From Microbacterium thalli (GTDB lineage: Bacteria; Actinomycetota; Actinomycetes; Actinomycetales; Microbacteriaceae): DNA of 64,000 bases. The notes under the pieces were generated by a model. The model searched no databases and had not been told where the DNA came from. It saw nothing but the letters and a program-made list of their open reading frames with translations. The translations under genes and the position numbers were made by a program. The stretch covers positions 372,001-436,000 of the forward strand of contig NZ_JAQZCH010000002.1 in NCBI RefSeq assembly GCF_028737325.1. The letters are read 5' to 3'. Positions 55,053-63,296 of this stretch are shown here, piece after piece; within the stretch, counting starts at the first letter, position 1, and every line of letters starts with the position of its first letter.

Positions 55053-55616
55053 CTAGCTCTTCTCTGTGTCGGGGGCGACGCGGTTCTCTGCGCCGTCGTG
55101 GTCTGGGGTGTAGGCCGTCAGCGCGGCCCAGCGCGGATCGATCTCCTGCTCGGCAGGCTGCGTTCCCGGCGCCAACTTCTCACCCGTATCCGGGTCGAGC
55201 CCGGGGCAGTCCGGCTGACACACCGGCTGGAACGGAAGCGCCAGGACGATCGAATCCCTGACCGGAGTTTCAAGATCCACGTGGTCGTCTTGAACCTCGA
55301 AGTCGGACGCTTCGTCCCCAGAATACCCGAAGAGCTCCTGAAACTCGATTCGGAGGGGGCGTGTCAGCTCGGTGAGGCATCGACCGCACACACCTTCGTA
55401 GACGGTATCGGCCTCGGCGGTCACGAGAATGCCCTCATGGACCGATTCCAGGCGCACCGCCATGTCGATCGGCTGCGCCGCGGCGACGAAGACGAGGCCT
55501 TCGCCCCACTTCTCGGGCGCGGGCACGCTGAAGGCGAACTCGCGCATCTCCCCCGGCTGGTGCACGATGTCGCGCACAGGGATGACGAATGGTCCGGTGA
55601 CGTGCTTTCTACCCAC
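55053..55616 (-). CDS. YceD family protein (DUF177)
   Basis: A 187-residue conserved protein linked to 23S rRNA accumulation in other organisms and nearly always found before rpmF. It has the N-terminal RDIVHQPGEMREFAFSVPAP, the Cys77/Cys80 pair in VCGRCLTEL, FQELFGY, and a second pair Cys133/Cys137 in PVCQPDCPGL, probably a metal site, then DPRWAAL. GTG 55616 is used; TACCAT (55629-55624) eight bases upstream may be its -10, in the 35-base gap after coaD. Confidence 0.88.
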   Translation of the reverse strand: MGRKHVTGPFVIPVRDIVHQPGEMREFAFSVPAPEKWGEGLVFVAAAQPIDMAVRLESVHEGILVTAEADTVYEGVCGRCLTELTRPLRIEFQELFGYSGDEASDFEVQDDHVDLETPVRDSIVLALPFQPVCQPDCPGLDPDTGEKLAPGTQPAEQEIDPRWAALTAYTPDHDGAENRVAPDTEKS

Positions 55617-55651
55617 GATCGTCCATGGTAGTCGCCGCGGCGGAGACGGTC

Positions 55652-56149
55652 TCAGATACCGCGCGATCCGGTGTCGAGGAAACGGGCGACGGGGCCGGGG
55701 ACGAACGGCGAGACGTCACCGCCGAGCGAGGCGACCTGCCGCACGAGCGAGCTCGACACGAGCGCGTGCGCCGGGTCGGGCAGCAGGAACACCGTTTCAA
55801 TCTGGGCGAGGTGGCGGTTCACGATCGCCATCGGGGTCTCGTAGGCCACATCGACCTGGGAACGGATGCCCTTGACCAGGATCCCGGCGCCCACGTCCGT
55901 CGCATAATCGACGAGAAGTCCCATGCTCCAGGCGGCGACGATGATCTCGCCCTCGATCCCCGCGTCTTCGATCGATTGCTCGAGGAGCGCCTGGCGCTGC
56001 GCGATGGGGAGCATCGCCTCTTTGCCGGGGTTGTGCACGACGAGGACGTGCAGCTGGTCGTAGAGACCGGCAGCGCGGCGGATGACGTCCAAGTGGCCGA
56101 GGGTCGGCGGATCGAAGGAGCCGGGCACGACCGCGATCCGGTTGCTCAT
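55652..56149 (-). CDS. coaD: phosphopantetheine adenylyltransferase
   Basis: Penultimate step of coenzyme A synthesis: joins 4'-phosphopantetheine and ATP to dephospho-CoA. The 165-residue protein has the nucleotidyltransferase motif [15 protein letters not shown] at 9-23 with His19, [20 protein letters not shown], and [21 protein letters not shown] with the ISSS-like motif. Length is standard. It follows recG with nine bases between, as often in actinobacteria. Confidence 0.96.
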   Translation of the reverse strand: MSNRIAVVPGSFDPPTLGHLDVIRRAAGLYDQLHVLVVHNPGKEAMLPIAQRQALLEQSIEDAGIEGEIIVAAWSMGLLVDYATDVGAGILVKGIRSQVDVAYETPMAIVNRHLAQIETVFLLPDPAHALVSSSLVRQVASLGGDVSPFVPGPVARFLDTGSRGI

Positions 56150-56158
56150 GGCACGAGC

Positions 56159-58318
56159 CTAGTTCCTGTGCAGCGCGCTGCGCTCATCCTCGCCCAGGCG
56201 TCGGGCGATCGCGCTCGCGAGACCGGGATGCCGCGACAGGTCGGGGTCGTCACGCAGCACCTGCGCCGCCTCGTCGCGGGCCTGCGCGATGAGGTCGGCA
56301 TCCGCGACGACGCGCAGCAGGCGCAGCGACGACCGCGCCCCCGACTGGGCGTCTCCGAGGACGTCTCCCTCGCCGCGCAGCTCGAGATCCACCTCGGCCA
56401 GCGCGAAGCCGTCGAGTGTCGCGGCGACCGCCTCGACGCGGGAACGGGCCGCGGTGTCGGGATCGGCCTCGGTGACGAGCAGGCACAGCCCGGGCACGCT
56501 GCCGCGGCCGACCCGCCCGCGCAGCTGATGGAGCTGGGAGACGCCGAAGCGCTCGGCCTCGAGGATGACCATCGTCGAGGCGTTCGGCACGTCCACGCCG
56601 ACCTCGACGACCGTCGTCGCCACCAGCACGTCGATCTCGCCCCGCGCGAAGGCCTGCATGACGGCATCCTTCTCGTCCGCCGGCATCTTCCCGTGCAGCG
56701 TCGCGATACGCAGCCCGCGGAAGGAGGGGTGCTCGTCGAGCATCGCCCGCGCCTGCACAACCCCCCACCGCGTACGCGTGCGGGTACCGTCCTCGAGCAT
56801 GCCCGGGTCGTCGGTGTCGTCGACGACCGCTTTCTCGGCATCGATGGCCGCGCAGACGACGAACGCCTGCCGCCCGGCCGCGACCTCTTCGGCGACACGC
56901 TCCCACACGCGGCCGAACCAGCCGGGCTTCTCGGCGAGCGGCGCGACGAAGGTGCTGATGCCGGCGCGGCCGGTGGGCATCGTGCGGATCGTCGACACGT
57001 CGAGGTCTCCGAAGACGGTCATGGCCACCGTGCGCGGGATGGGGGTCGCGGTGAGCACGAGGACGTGCGGCGAGCTGCCCTTGGCCCGCAGCGCCTCGCG
57101 CTGCTCCACGCCGAAACGGTGCTGCTCGTCGACGACGACGAGGCCCAGGTCGGCGAAGGTGGTCGACGCGCTCAGGAGGGCGTGCGTGCCCACGACGATC
57201 CGCGCCTGACCGGATGCCGCCCGGAGCGCCGCCTTGCGACGCTCGGCCGCCGGCTGCGCGCCGGTCAGCAGCGTGGGCATCAGTTCAGGCGCTAGGCGCG
57301 GGCCGAGCATTCGGGCGATCGAGCGGACGTGCTGGGCGGCGAGCACCTCGGTCGGGGCGATGAGCGCGGACTGCCCGCCGGACTGCGCGACCTGCAGCAT
57401 CGCGCGCAGCGCGACGAGCGTCTTGCCCGATCCCACCTCTCCTTGCACGAGGCGGTTCATCGGCCACTCGTTCTGCAGGTCGGCGGCGATCACCTCGCCG
57501 ACGGAGACCTGGTCGGGCGTGCGCTCGAACGGCAGCGCGGCGTCGAAGGTCTCGAGCAGCTCGCCTGCCGGGCGCCCGGTCGCGGCGAGCTGACGCACCT
57601 GGACGCGATGCTGCAGCAGCGCCGCCTGCAGGACGAAGGCCTCGTGCATCCGCAGGGTGGCGAACGCGGGAGCGACGTGCTCGGGGACGACCGGCGTGTG
57701 CGCCTGCACGAGCGCCGTGCGTGCGTCGAGCAGTTGCTCGCGTTGCCGCAGCTCGTCGGGCAACGGGTCGGGCACCGGCCCGAGCTTGGCGATCACATCG
57801 GCGATCACCTTGCGGAGCTGCCAACTCGTGACGGTGCTGGTCGCGGGGTAGATCGGGATGGGCTCCAGGCTGCGGGCCACCGCCGTCACGCGCGCCTCGA
57901 CCTCGTCGTCGAAGAGCTCGTAGTCGGGGTGGGCGAACTGCTGCTTGCCCTTGAACACGCCCACCTTGCCCGAGAAGATCCCCTGGCGGCCGGGACGCAG
58001 CTCCTGCAGCCGCCACTTCTGTCCGAAGAAGGTGAGAGCCGCCGTGCCGACGCCGTCACTGATGACGACCTCGATGAGCGAGCCCTTTCGCTGACGCATC
58101 GGGCGCTCCGACACGGATTGCACCTCGGCAACGATCGTTGCCATCTCGCCGACGGGCAGCGAGGAGATGGGGGTCAGCTCGCCGCGCCGGGCGTACCGGC
58201 GCGGGTAGTGGGCCAGGAGGTCGGCGACGGTCGTCATCTCGAAAGCGCGCGCGAGGGTGGCGGCGACCTTCTCGCCGACGGCATCCACCAGAGGGGTGTC
58301 GAGGGCGAACTGCGGCAT
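56159..58318 (-). CDS. recG: ATP-dependent DNA helicase RecG
   Basis: Reverses stalled replication forks and migrates Holliday junctions. The 719-residue product begins with the wedge/OB domain (LLAHYPRRYARRGELTPI, IFSGKVGVFKGKQQFAHPDY), then helicase motifs QGEVGSGKTLVALRAM (Walker A 293-300), APTEVLAAQH, VVDEQHRFGVEQR (DEQH at 397-400), LVLTATPIPRTVAM and the C-terminal RGRVGRGSVPGLCLL. TAGACT ends seven bases before ATG 58318, so a leaderless start is likely; the longer open frame upstream is not coding. coaD follows. Confidence 0.96.
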   Translation of the reverse strand: MPQFALDTPLVDAVGEKVAATLARAFEMTTVADLLAHYPRRYARRGELTPISSLPVGEMATIVAEVQSVSERPMRQRKGSLIEVVISDGVGTAALTFFGQKWRLQELRPGRQGIFSGKVGVFKGKQQFAHPDYELFDDEVEARVTAVARSLEPIPIYPATSTVTSWQLRKVIADVIAKLGPVPDPLPDELRQREQLLDARTALVQAHTPVVPEHVAPAFATLRMHEAFVLQAALLQHRVQVRQLAATGRPAGELLETFDAALPFERTPDQVSVGEVIAADLQNEWPMNRLVQGEVGSGKTLVALRAMLQVAQSGGQSALIAPTEVLAAQHVRSIARMLGPRLAPELMPTLLTGAQPAAERRKAALRAASGQARIVVGTHALLSASTTFADLGLVVVDEQHRFGVEQREALRAKGSSPHVLVLTATPIPRTVAMTVFGDLDVSTIRTMPTGRAGISTFVAPLAEKPGWFGRVWERVAEEVAAGRQAFVVCAAIDAEKAVVDDTDDPGMLEDGTRTRTRWGVVQARAMLDEHPSFRGLRIATLHGKMPADEKDAVMQAFARGEIDVLVATTVVEVGVDVPNASTMVILEAERFGVSQLHQLRGRVGRGSVPGLCLLVTEADPDTAARSRVEAVAATLDGFALAEVDLELRGEGDVLGDAQSGARSSLRLLRVVADADLIAQARDEAAQVLRDDPDLSRHPGLASAIARRLGEDERSALHRN

Positions 58319-58325
58319 GTCGACG

Positions 58326-58375
58326 AGTCTAGGCAGGACCGCCGACAGTACGCCGCCCCCGGCAGGCTCTACGGT
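58326..58375. promoter_or_regulatory. divergent -10 elements of recG and the acyltransferase gene
   Basis: TAGACT (58331-58326, minus strand) ends seven bases before the recG ATG; TACGGT (58370-58375, plus strand) ends six bases before ATG 58382. Both fit leaderless starts in a 63-base divergent gap. No -35 is clear on either side. Confidence 0.5.
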
Positions 58376-58381
58376 AAGAGG

Positions 58382-58972
58382 ATGCTTCGACGCGCGATCG
58401 CCGGCCTGTTCTGGACGTTCAGCCGCTGGCGCTTGGTCACCACGCCGGCACCGACCCGCCCGACGGTCCTCATCGGCGCGCCTCACACGTCGAACTGGGA
58501 CTTCGTCCTCATGCTCGCCATCGCGTGGCGGCTCGGGATCCCGTTCCGGTGGCTGGGCAAGAAGAGCCTCTTCCGCGGCTGGCGGGGCGGCCCCATGCGC
58601 CGGCTCGGCGGCATCCCGGTCGACCGCGATGATCCCTCGCGCGTCGTGGCCGACGTGCTCGAGAAGATCGCTGCAGGCGAGGTGTTCGGCCTCGTGATCA
58701 CGCCCGACGGCACCCGCTCGTCCCGGTCGGGGTGGAAGTCCGGCTTTTACCGCATCGCCCGCGCCGCCGGCATGCCGGTGACGCTCGGATACGTCGATCG
58801 CACCACCATGACGGCGGGCCTCGGGCCGACGATCGAGCTGACGGGCGATGTCGCGGCCGACATGACCGTGATCCGCGCCTTCTACGCCGACAAGGCGGGC
58901 TTCCGGCCCGAGCTGCGCGGCGAGCCGCGTCTGCGCGACGAGGAGGGCCGCGCCGAGGAGGCCGCGCCGTGA
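58382..58972 (+). CDS. 1-acylglycerol-3-phosphate acyltransferase family protein
   Basis: A 196-residue PlsC-like acyltransferase. The HX4D catalytic motif is His35 to Asp40 in PHTSNWDFVL; the second block GGIPVDRDD and the third FGLVITPDGTRSSRSGWKSGFYRIA are present. It is more similar in build to short acyltransferases of unknown acceptor than to the plsC at the end of the window. The last 25 residues are charged. Its TGA overlaps the rsmD GTG by four bases, giving a two-gene operon divergent from recG. Substrate is uncertain. Confidence 0.82.
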   Translation: MLRRAIAGLFWTFSRWRLVTTPAPTRPTVLIGAPHTSNWDFVLMLAIAWRLGIPFRWLGKKSLFRGWRGGPMRRLGGIPVDRDDPSRVVADVLEKIAAGEVFGLVITPDGTRSSRSGWKSGFYRIARAAGMPVTLGYVDRTTMTAGLGPTIELTGDVAADMTVIRAFYADKAGFRPELRGEPRLRDEEGRAEEAAP

Positions 58973-59565
58973 CGCGCATCATCTCGGGCGCGGCCGGCTC
59001 GCTCGCACTCACGGTCCCCGACCGCGGCACGCGGCCGACGAGCGACCGGGTCCGCGAATCGTTGTTCGGCGGACTGGATGCCGCCGGCGTCCTGCCCGGC
59101 GCTCGCGTCCTCGACCTCTACGCCGGGTCGGGTGCGCTCGGGCTCGAGGCCGTCAGCCGCGGCGCCGCCTCCGCCGACCTCGTCGAGAAGGCCCCTTCCG
59201 CCGCCGCGGTCACCGAGCGGAACGCCCGCACCGTCGGCCGAGCGGTGCCGGGGGCTGCCGTGCGTGTGCACCGGGCGAGCGCCGATGCATTCGTGCAGTC
59301 CACATCGGCGCAATTCGATCTGATCTTCCTGGACCCGCCCTACGACCTCGACGACGAGGCCCTCGCGCTGACGCTCGCCCTCGTCGCGGGCGTGGCCGCG
59401 GACGACGCCCTCGTCATCGTCGAGCGCGCCGCGCGCTCCGCCGAGCCGGCGGTCCCCCCGACTCTGCAGGCGCTGCGCTCGAAGCGCTACGGCGACACCG
59501 CGCTGTGGTGGTACGAGCGAGCCGAGCGCGGCGCTCAGCCGCCCGCGCCGTCCCAGTCGCGGTAG
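58969..59565 (+). CDS. rsmD: 16S rRNA (guanine966-N2)-methyltransferase RsmD
   Basis: Methylates G966 of 16S rRNA. The 198-residue protein has RIISGAAGSLALTVPDRGTRPTSDRVRESLF, the SAM-binding VLDLYAGSGALGLEAVSRGAA and the catalytic FLDPPYDL motif. GTG 58969 is coupled to the preceding acyltransferase by a 4-base overlap (GTGA). The C-terminus overlaps thiL by 31 bases on the opposite strand. The usual partner coaD is not adjacent but lies on the other side of recG. Confidence 0.93.
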   Translation: MTRIISGAAGSLALTVPDRGTRPTSDRVRESLFGGLDAAGVLPGARVLDLYAGSGALGLEAVSRGAASADLVEKAPSAAAVTERNARTVGRAVPGAAVRVHRASADAFVQSTSAQFDLIFLDPPYDLDDEALALTLALVAGVAADDALVIVERAARSAEPAVPPTLQALRSKRYGDTALWWYERAERGAQPPAPSQSR

Positions 59566-60533
59566 GGATCCCATCCCCCCGGCCCGTCTGCCGGGGCCCC
59601 GTCGACCGTGACGGTCGCCTCGCCCGCGTCGCGGACGGCGCCGATCATGCGGAACGGCGCCGGCAACGCGACCTCGGCCGGGAACGTGGCTAGGAGCGCG
59701 TGGTCCTCACCGCCGCGCAGGGCACGCGCACTGTCCGGCTCGAGCGCCGCGCGATGCAGATCGAGCGTGACCCCCGAGGCGCGGGCGAGGCGCCGCGCAT
59801 CGCGGACGAGGCCGTCCGAGACGTCCATCATCGCGGTGGCTCCGGCGGCAGCCGCGTCGACACCCGCGCCGATCGGAGGCCGCGGCCGCAGCTGCCCCGC
59901 GACGGCGGCGCGTTCGTCGTCGCTGAGTGTCGAGGCGTCGATCGCGACCGGTTCGCCCGCGTCGTCGCGGAAGCGCTCGAAGAGGATGTCGAGACCGGCG
60001 GCCGCGACTCCGACGTCACCGGCGACGGCCACCACGTCGCCGACACGCGCACCCGAGCGCAGCACCGGGCGTCGCCCCGCCGTCAGCTCGCCGACCGCGG
60101 TGACCGCGATCGTCAAGGTCTCGGAGATCGTCAGGTCGCCCCCGGCGACGCGGCATCCGGGCGCGAGCTCGTCGCATGCCTCGCGCAGCCCCGCGGCGAG
60201 GTCTTCGACGAAGCCGAGAGTGGTGCTCGGCGGCATCGCGAGCGCCACGAACAGCGCGACCGGCCGCGCCCCCATGGCGGCGATATCGGCGAGGTTGACG
60301 GCGGCCGACTTGGCGCCGAGGTCGCGGCCGCTGGACCAGGCGAGCCGGAAGTCCGGCCCGTGCACGAGGGTGTCGGTGGTGACGACCGCGCGGGCATCCG
60401 CGAGGTCGAGCACAGCGGCGTCGTCCCCTGGCCCGACCGCGACGTCGGCCGGGCCGAGTCGCTCGAGGATCCGCGCCAGGATCACGTCCTCGGAGAGGTC
60501 GCCGACGATCGCGGCGGGATGCAGGTCGGGCAT
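59535..60533 (-). CDS. thiL: thiamine-monophosphate kinase
   Basis: Converts thiamine monophosphate to the active diphosphate. The 332-residue product of the PurM/AIR-synthase fold has VAVGPGDDAAVLDLADARAVVTTDTLVHGPDF, LGAKSAAVNLADIAAMGARPVALFVALAMP, GGDLTISETLTIAVTAVGEL, MMDVSDGLVRDARRLAR and GGEDHALLATF. All metal-binding Asp motifs are kept. TAGCGT (60545-60540) ends six bases before the ATG. It is divergent from the DUF3515 gene and converges on rsmD. Confidence 0.94.
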   Translation of the reverse strand: MPDLHPAAIVGDLSEDVILARILERLGPADVAVGPGDDAAVLDLADARAVVTTDTLVHGPDFRLAWSSGRDLGAKSAAVNLADIAAMGARPVALFVALAMPPSTTLGFVEDLAAGLREACDELAPGCRVAGGDLTISETLTIAVTAVGELTAGRRPVLRSGARVGDVVAVAGDVGVAAAGLDILFERFRDDAGEPVAIDASTLSDDERAAVAGQLRPRPPIGAGVDAAAAGATAMMDVSDGLVRDARRLARASGVTLDLHRAALEPDSARALRGGEDHALLATFPAEVALPAPFRMIGAVRDAGEATVTVDGAPADGPGGWDPYRDWDGAGG

Positions 60534-60539
60534 CCCCTC

Positions 60540-60604
60540 ACGCTACCCCTCCGGCTCGGTGCGGCTGGGCGGCGGGCGGGTCGACACCGCCGGCGCAGTA
60601 CGCT
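60540..60604. promoter_or_regulatory. divergent -10 elements of thiL and the DUF3515 gene
   Basis: TAGCGT (60545-60540, minus strand) lies six bases before the thiL ATG; TACGCT (60599-60604, plus strand) lies six bases before ATG 60611. The 77-base gap thus shows two leaderless-type starts. A GGAGGG directly in front of ATG 60611 is too close to act as a normal ribosome site. Confidence 0.5.
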
Positions 60605-60610
60605 GGAGGG

Positions 60611-61123
60611 ATGCCGCGCCGCCGCACGATCCCCGCTCTCGTCCTGGCTTCGGCGACGCTCGTGCTCGCCGGTTGCGCCGGGACGGTGGCGGTCCCCGCG
60701 GCGCCGCAGGCCAACGCTCCGGAATGCGCCGAGGTCATGGTGCGACTGCCCGACGCCGTGGCCGGCGCCGAACGCCGCTGGACCGACAGCCAGTCCACCG
60801 CGGCCTGGGGCGACCCCACCACCGTGATCTTCTCGTGCGGCGTCGCGACCCCCGGGCCGACGACGCTGCGGTGCGAGTCCGTCGCGGGGGTCGACTGGGT
60901 CATCGATGAGTCCGAGGCGCCGCGATTCCGCGTCACGACCTTCGGACGCGAGCCCGCGGTCGAGCTGTTCTTCGACACCGAGATCTCGGAGGACGTCCAG
61001 GGCGTGTCGAGCCGCGACGTGCTCGAGTCACTCTCCCCCGTCGTCGCGCGCCTGCCGCGCACCGGAGGCGCCTGCGTCGATCGTGTCGAGGCGACGCCGG
61101 TCCCGACGCCCGTCACGCCCTGA
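60611..61123 (+). CDS. DUF3515 lipoprotein
   Basis: A 170-residue exported lipoprotein with lipobox LVLAGC (Cys22) after a short signal. The DUF3515 domain follows: CAEVMVRLPDAVAGAERRW, STAAWGDPTTVIFSCGVATPGPTT, GVDWVIDESEAPRFRVTTFGREPAVELFFD and a final C-x-V region (GGACVDRV). Widespread in Actinobacteria and often found beside thiL or ddl, as here. Function is unknown. Conserved Cys at about 39, 76, 88 and 154 may form disulfides outside the membrane. Confidence 0.87.
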   Translation: MPRRRTIPALVLASATLVLAGCAGTVAVPAAPQANAPECAEVMVRLPDAVAGAERRWTDSQSTAAWGDPTTVIFSCGVATPGPTTLRCESVAGVDWVIDESEAPRFRVTTFGREPAVELFFDTEISEDVQGVSSRDVLESLSPVVARLPRTGGACVDRVEATPVPTPVTP

Positions 61124-61130
61124 CGAGCGC

Positions 61131-61158
61131 CGGGCGAAGCCCGAGCCGAAGCGGGCTC
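61131..61158. terminator. possible hairpins between converging DUF3515 and ddl genes
   Basis: Two short competing stems lie in the 33-base convergent gap: 61131-61135 with 61139-61143, and 61143-61147 with 61154-61158. Each is only 5 bp. They are the only terminator-like structure between these genes; support is weak. Confidence 0.25.
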
Positions 61159-62260
61159 AGCCGGCGACGGTCGCCTCGCGCGCCAGCGCCACCTCGATCA
61201 GCTCGGTGATGAGCTCGCCGTAGCTGACACCCGATGCGATCCAGCACTTGGGGAACATCGAGATCGGCGTGAAGCCGGGCATCGTGTTCAGCTCGTTGAC
61301 GAGCGGGCCGTCCGCGGTCTGGAAGAAGTCGACGCGCGCGAGACCGCGCCCGTCGACCGCCTCGAACGCGGCGACGGCCATCCGCTGCAGCGCGTCGGTC
61401 TCGTCAGCCGTCACATCGGCCGGGCACACGACCTCGGCGCCGTCGCCGCCCAGGTACTTGCCCTCGAAATCGTAGAACTCGCGGGTGGTCAGCACGATCT
61501 CGCCCGGCAGTGACGCACGCGCGGGTGCGTCGCCGCGGCCCTCGAGCACCGCCACCTCGACCTCGCGCCCGACGATCGCGGGCTCGATCAGCACCTTGCG
61601 ATCCTCGGCGAACGCGAGCTCCAGCGCCGCGTCGAGCTCGTCGGCCGCGTGCACCTTCGACACGCCCACGCTCGAGCCCGCTCGGGCGGGCTTGACGAAG
61701 CTCGGCACCCCGAGCGCAGCGGCATCCGCACGCACGCCCTCGGGATCGCGCCGCCAGCGCGCCACGTCCACCGTGACCCACGGGGCGACCGGGATGCCGG
61801 CCGCCTGCAGGACGACCTTCATGAAGTGCTTGTCCATGCACAGGGCCGAGTCGAGGACCCCGCCGCCGGCGTAGGGCAGCTGCAGAGTGTCGAAGAAGCC
61901 CTGGATGGTGCCGTCCTCGCCGTGCGGGCCGTGGAGGATGGGCAGCACCACGTCAATCTCGCCGAGCGTGTCGATGCTGCCGTCCGCCCGGCGGACGCGC
62001 AGCTCACGCCGTCCGCCCGGTTCCGGCCACAGCACCCGCGTGCCGTTGTCGGCGACCTCGGGCATGCGCTCGGGGTCCAGCGCGAACTTCTCGGGGTCGT
62101 CGTCCTCGAGGACGAAGGCACCCGTGCGCGTGATGCCGATCGGGATCACGCGGTAGCGGTCACGGTCGATCGCCCGCAGCACCCCCGCGGCCGTGGCGGA
62201 ACTGATCGAGTGCTCGCTGGAACGCCCGCCGAAAAGCACCGCTACTGCTGTCGTCGCCAT
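61157..62260 (-). CDS. ddl: D-alanine--D-alanine ligase
   Basis: ATP-grasp enzyme that makes the D-Ala-D-Ala end of peptidoglycan precursors. The 367-residue product has VAVLFGGRSSEHSISS, LPILHGPHGEDGTIQGFF, GSSVGVSKVHAADEL, EPAIVGREVEVAVLEG, the RVDFFQTADGPLVNELNTMPGFTPISMFPK region with the metal ligands, and normal length. Its ATG lies 101 bases inside the 3' end of gpsA in a different frame; the start cannot be shortened because VAVLFGGRSSEH is the conserved N-terminus. Confidence 0.95.
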   Translation of the reverse strand: MATTAVAVLFGGRSSEHSISSATAAGVLRAIDRDRYRVIPIGITRTGAFVLEDDDPEKFALDPERMPEVADNGTRVLWPEPGGRRELRVRRADGSIDTLGEIDVVLPILHGPHGEDGTIQGFFDTLQLPYAGGGVLDSALCMDKHFMKVVLQAAGIPVAPWVTVDVARWRRDPEGVRADAAALGVPSFVKPARAGSSVGVSKVHAADELDAALELAFAEDRKVLIEPAIVGREVEVAVLEGRGDAPARASLPGEIVLTTREFYDFEGKYLGGDGAEVVCPADVTADETDALQRMAVAAFEAVDGRGLARVDFFQTADGPLVNELNTMPGFTPISMFPKCWIASGVSYGELITELIEVALAREATVAG

Positions 62261-63296
62261 GGTGGGTCCTCTCGCCGGTCGGCTTGTCGTCGTCGGTGGT
62301 CAGGTGGGGCGCGATGTCGCGGGGATTCATCGTTCCGTCGAGCACCATCTTGACCTGCTCGACGATCGGCATGCGGATGCCGGCCGCGCGGGCCAGCTGC
62401 AGCACGGGCGCGACGGACGCGAGGCCCTCGGCCGTCTGATCCATCTGCTTGACGACATCCTGGAACGAGTAGCCCTGTCCGAGCAGGCGACCCGCGGTGT
62501 TGTTGCGGCTGAGTGGCGACTGGCACGTCGCGATGAGATCGCCGAGGCCCGCGAGGCCCTGCAGCGTCTCGGGCTGGGCGCCCTGCGCGACGGCGAAGTC
62601 GGTCATCTCGACGAGTCCGCGCGTGATGATGGACGCTTTCGTGTTCTCGCCGTAGCCGACACCGTCGACGATGCCGATGGCGACGGCGATGAGGTTCTTC
62701 AGCACGCCGCCGAACTCGGTGCCGATGACGTCGGTGTTCACGAAGGAACGGAAGTACGCGTTGCGCGAGCGCCGGGCCACCGCCTCGGCCGTCTCCTGGC
62801 TCGCAGAGGCGATGACCGCCGCCGTCGGCTGCTGCCGCGCGATCTCGAGCGCGAGGTTCGGCCCTGAGGCGACTGCGATGCGGTTCGGATCGCAGCCGAG
62901 CTCCTGCTCGATGACCTGGCTCATCCGCAGACCCGACCGCTTCTCGACGCCCTTCATGAGCGAGACGACGGGCATCGACCCCTCGGCGAGAAGGGGTCGG
63001 ATGGCCGTCAGGTTCTCGCGGAGGGCTTGGCTCGACACCGCGAGGTACACCTGCTCGGCCCCGTCGAGAGCCTCCGCCAGCTGGTGCGTCGCCGTCATCG
63101 ACCGAGGCAGGTTGATGCCGGGCAGGTACTGGCTGTTGCGCTTGCCCTCACGGATCTCGTGGGCGAGTTCGGCGCGGCGCGCCCACATCGTCACGTGGGC
63201 CCCGCCGTCGGCGAGCACCTTGCCGAACGTGGTGCCCCAGCTGCCCGAGCCGATGACGGCGACGCGCGGAGCGGCGGTGTCGGGCTTACGACTCAA
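62160..63296 (-). CDS. gpsA: glycerol-3-phosphate dehydrogenase [NAD(P)+]
   Basis: Makes glycerol-3-phosphate for phospholipids. The 378-residue protein has the dinucleotide motif VIGSGSWGTTFGKVLA, NSQYLPGINLP, VVSLMKGVE, GPNLALEIA, and the catalytic part FGGVLKNLIAVAIGIVDG and GLAGLGDLIATCQSPLSRN. The start is TTG 63296, overlapping the plsC stop by 11 bases; no better start precedes the core. The C-terminus runs about 40 residues past the usual end and overlaps ddl by 101 bases (FRRAFQRALDQFRHG tail). It lies in a plsC-gpsA-ddl operon. Confidence 0.93.
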   Translation of the reverse strand: MSRKPDTAAPRVAVIGSGSWGTTFGKVLADGGAHVTMWARRAELAHEIREGKRNSQYLPGINLPRSMTATHQLAEALDGAEQVYLAVSSQALRENLTAIRPLLAEGSMPVVSLMKGVEKRSGLRMSQVIEQELGCDPNRIAVASGPNLALEIARQQPTAAVIASASQETAEAVARRSRNAYFRSFVNTDVIGTEFGGVLKNLIAVAIGIVDGVGYGENTKASIITRGLVEMTDFAVAQGAQPETLQGLAGLGDLIATCQSPLSRNNTAGRLLGQGYSFQDVVKQMDQTAEGLASVAPVLQLARAAGIRMPIVEQVKMVLDGTMNPRDIAPHLTTDDDKPTGERTHHGDDSSSGAFRRAFQRALDQFRHGRGGAAGDRP

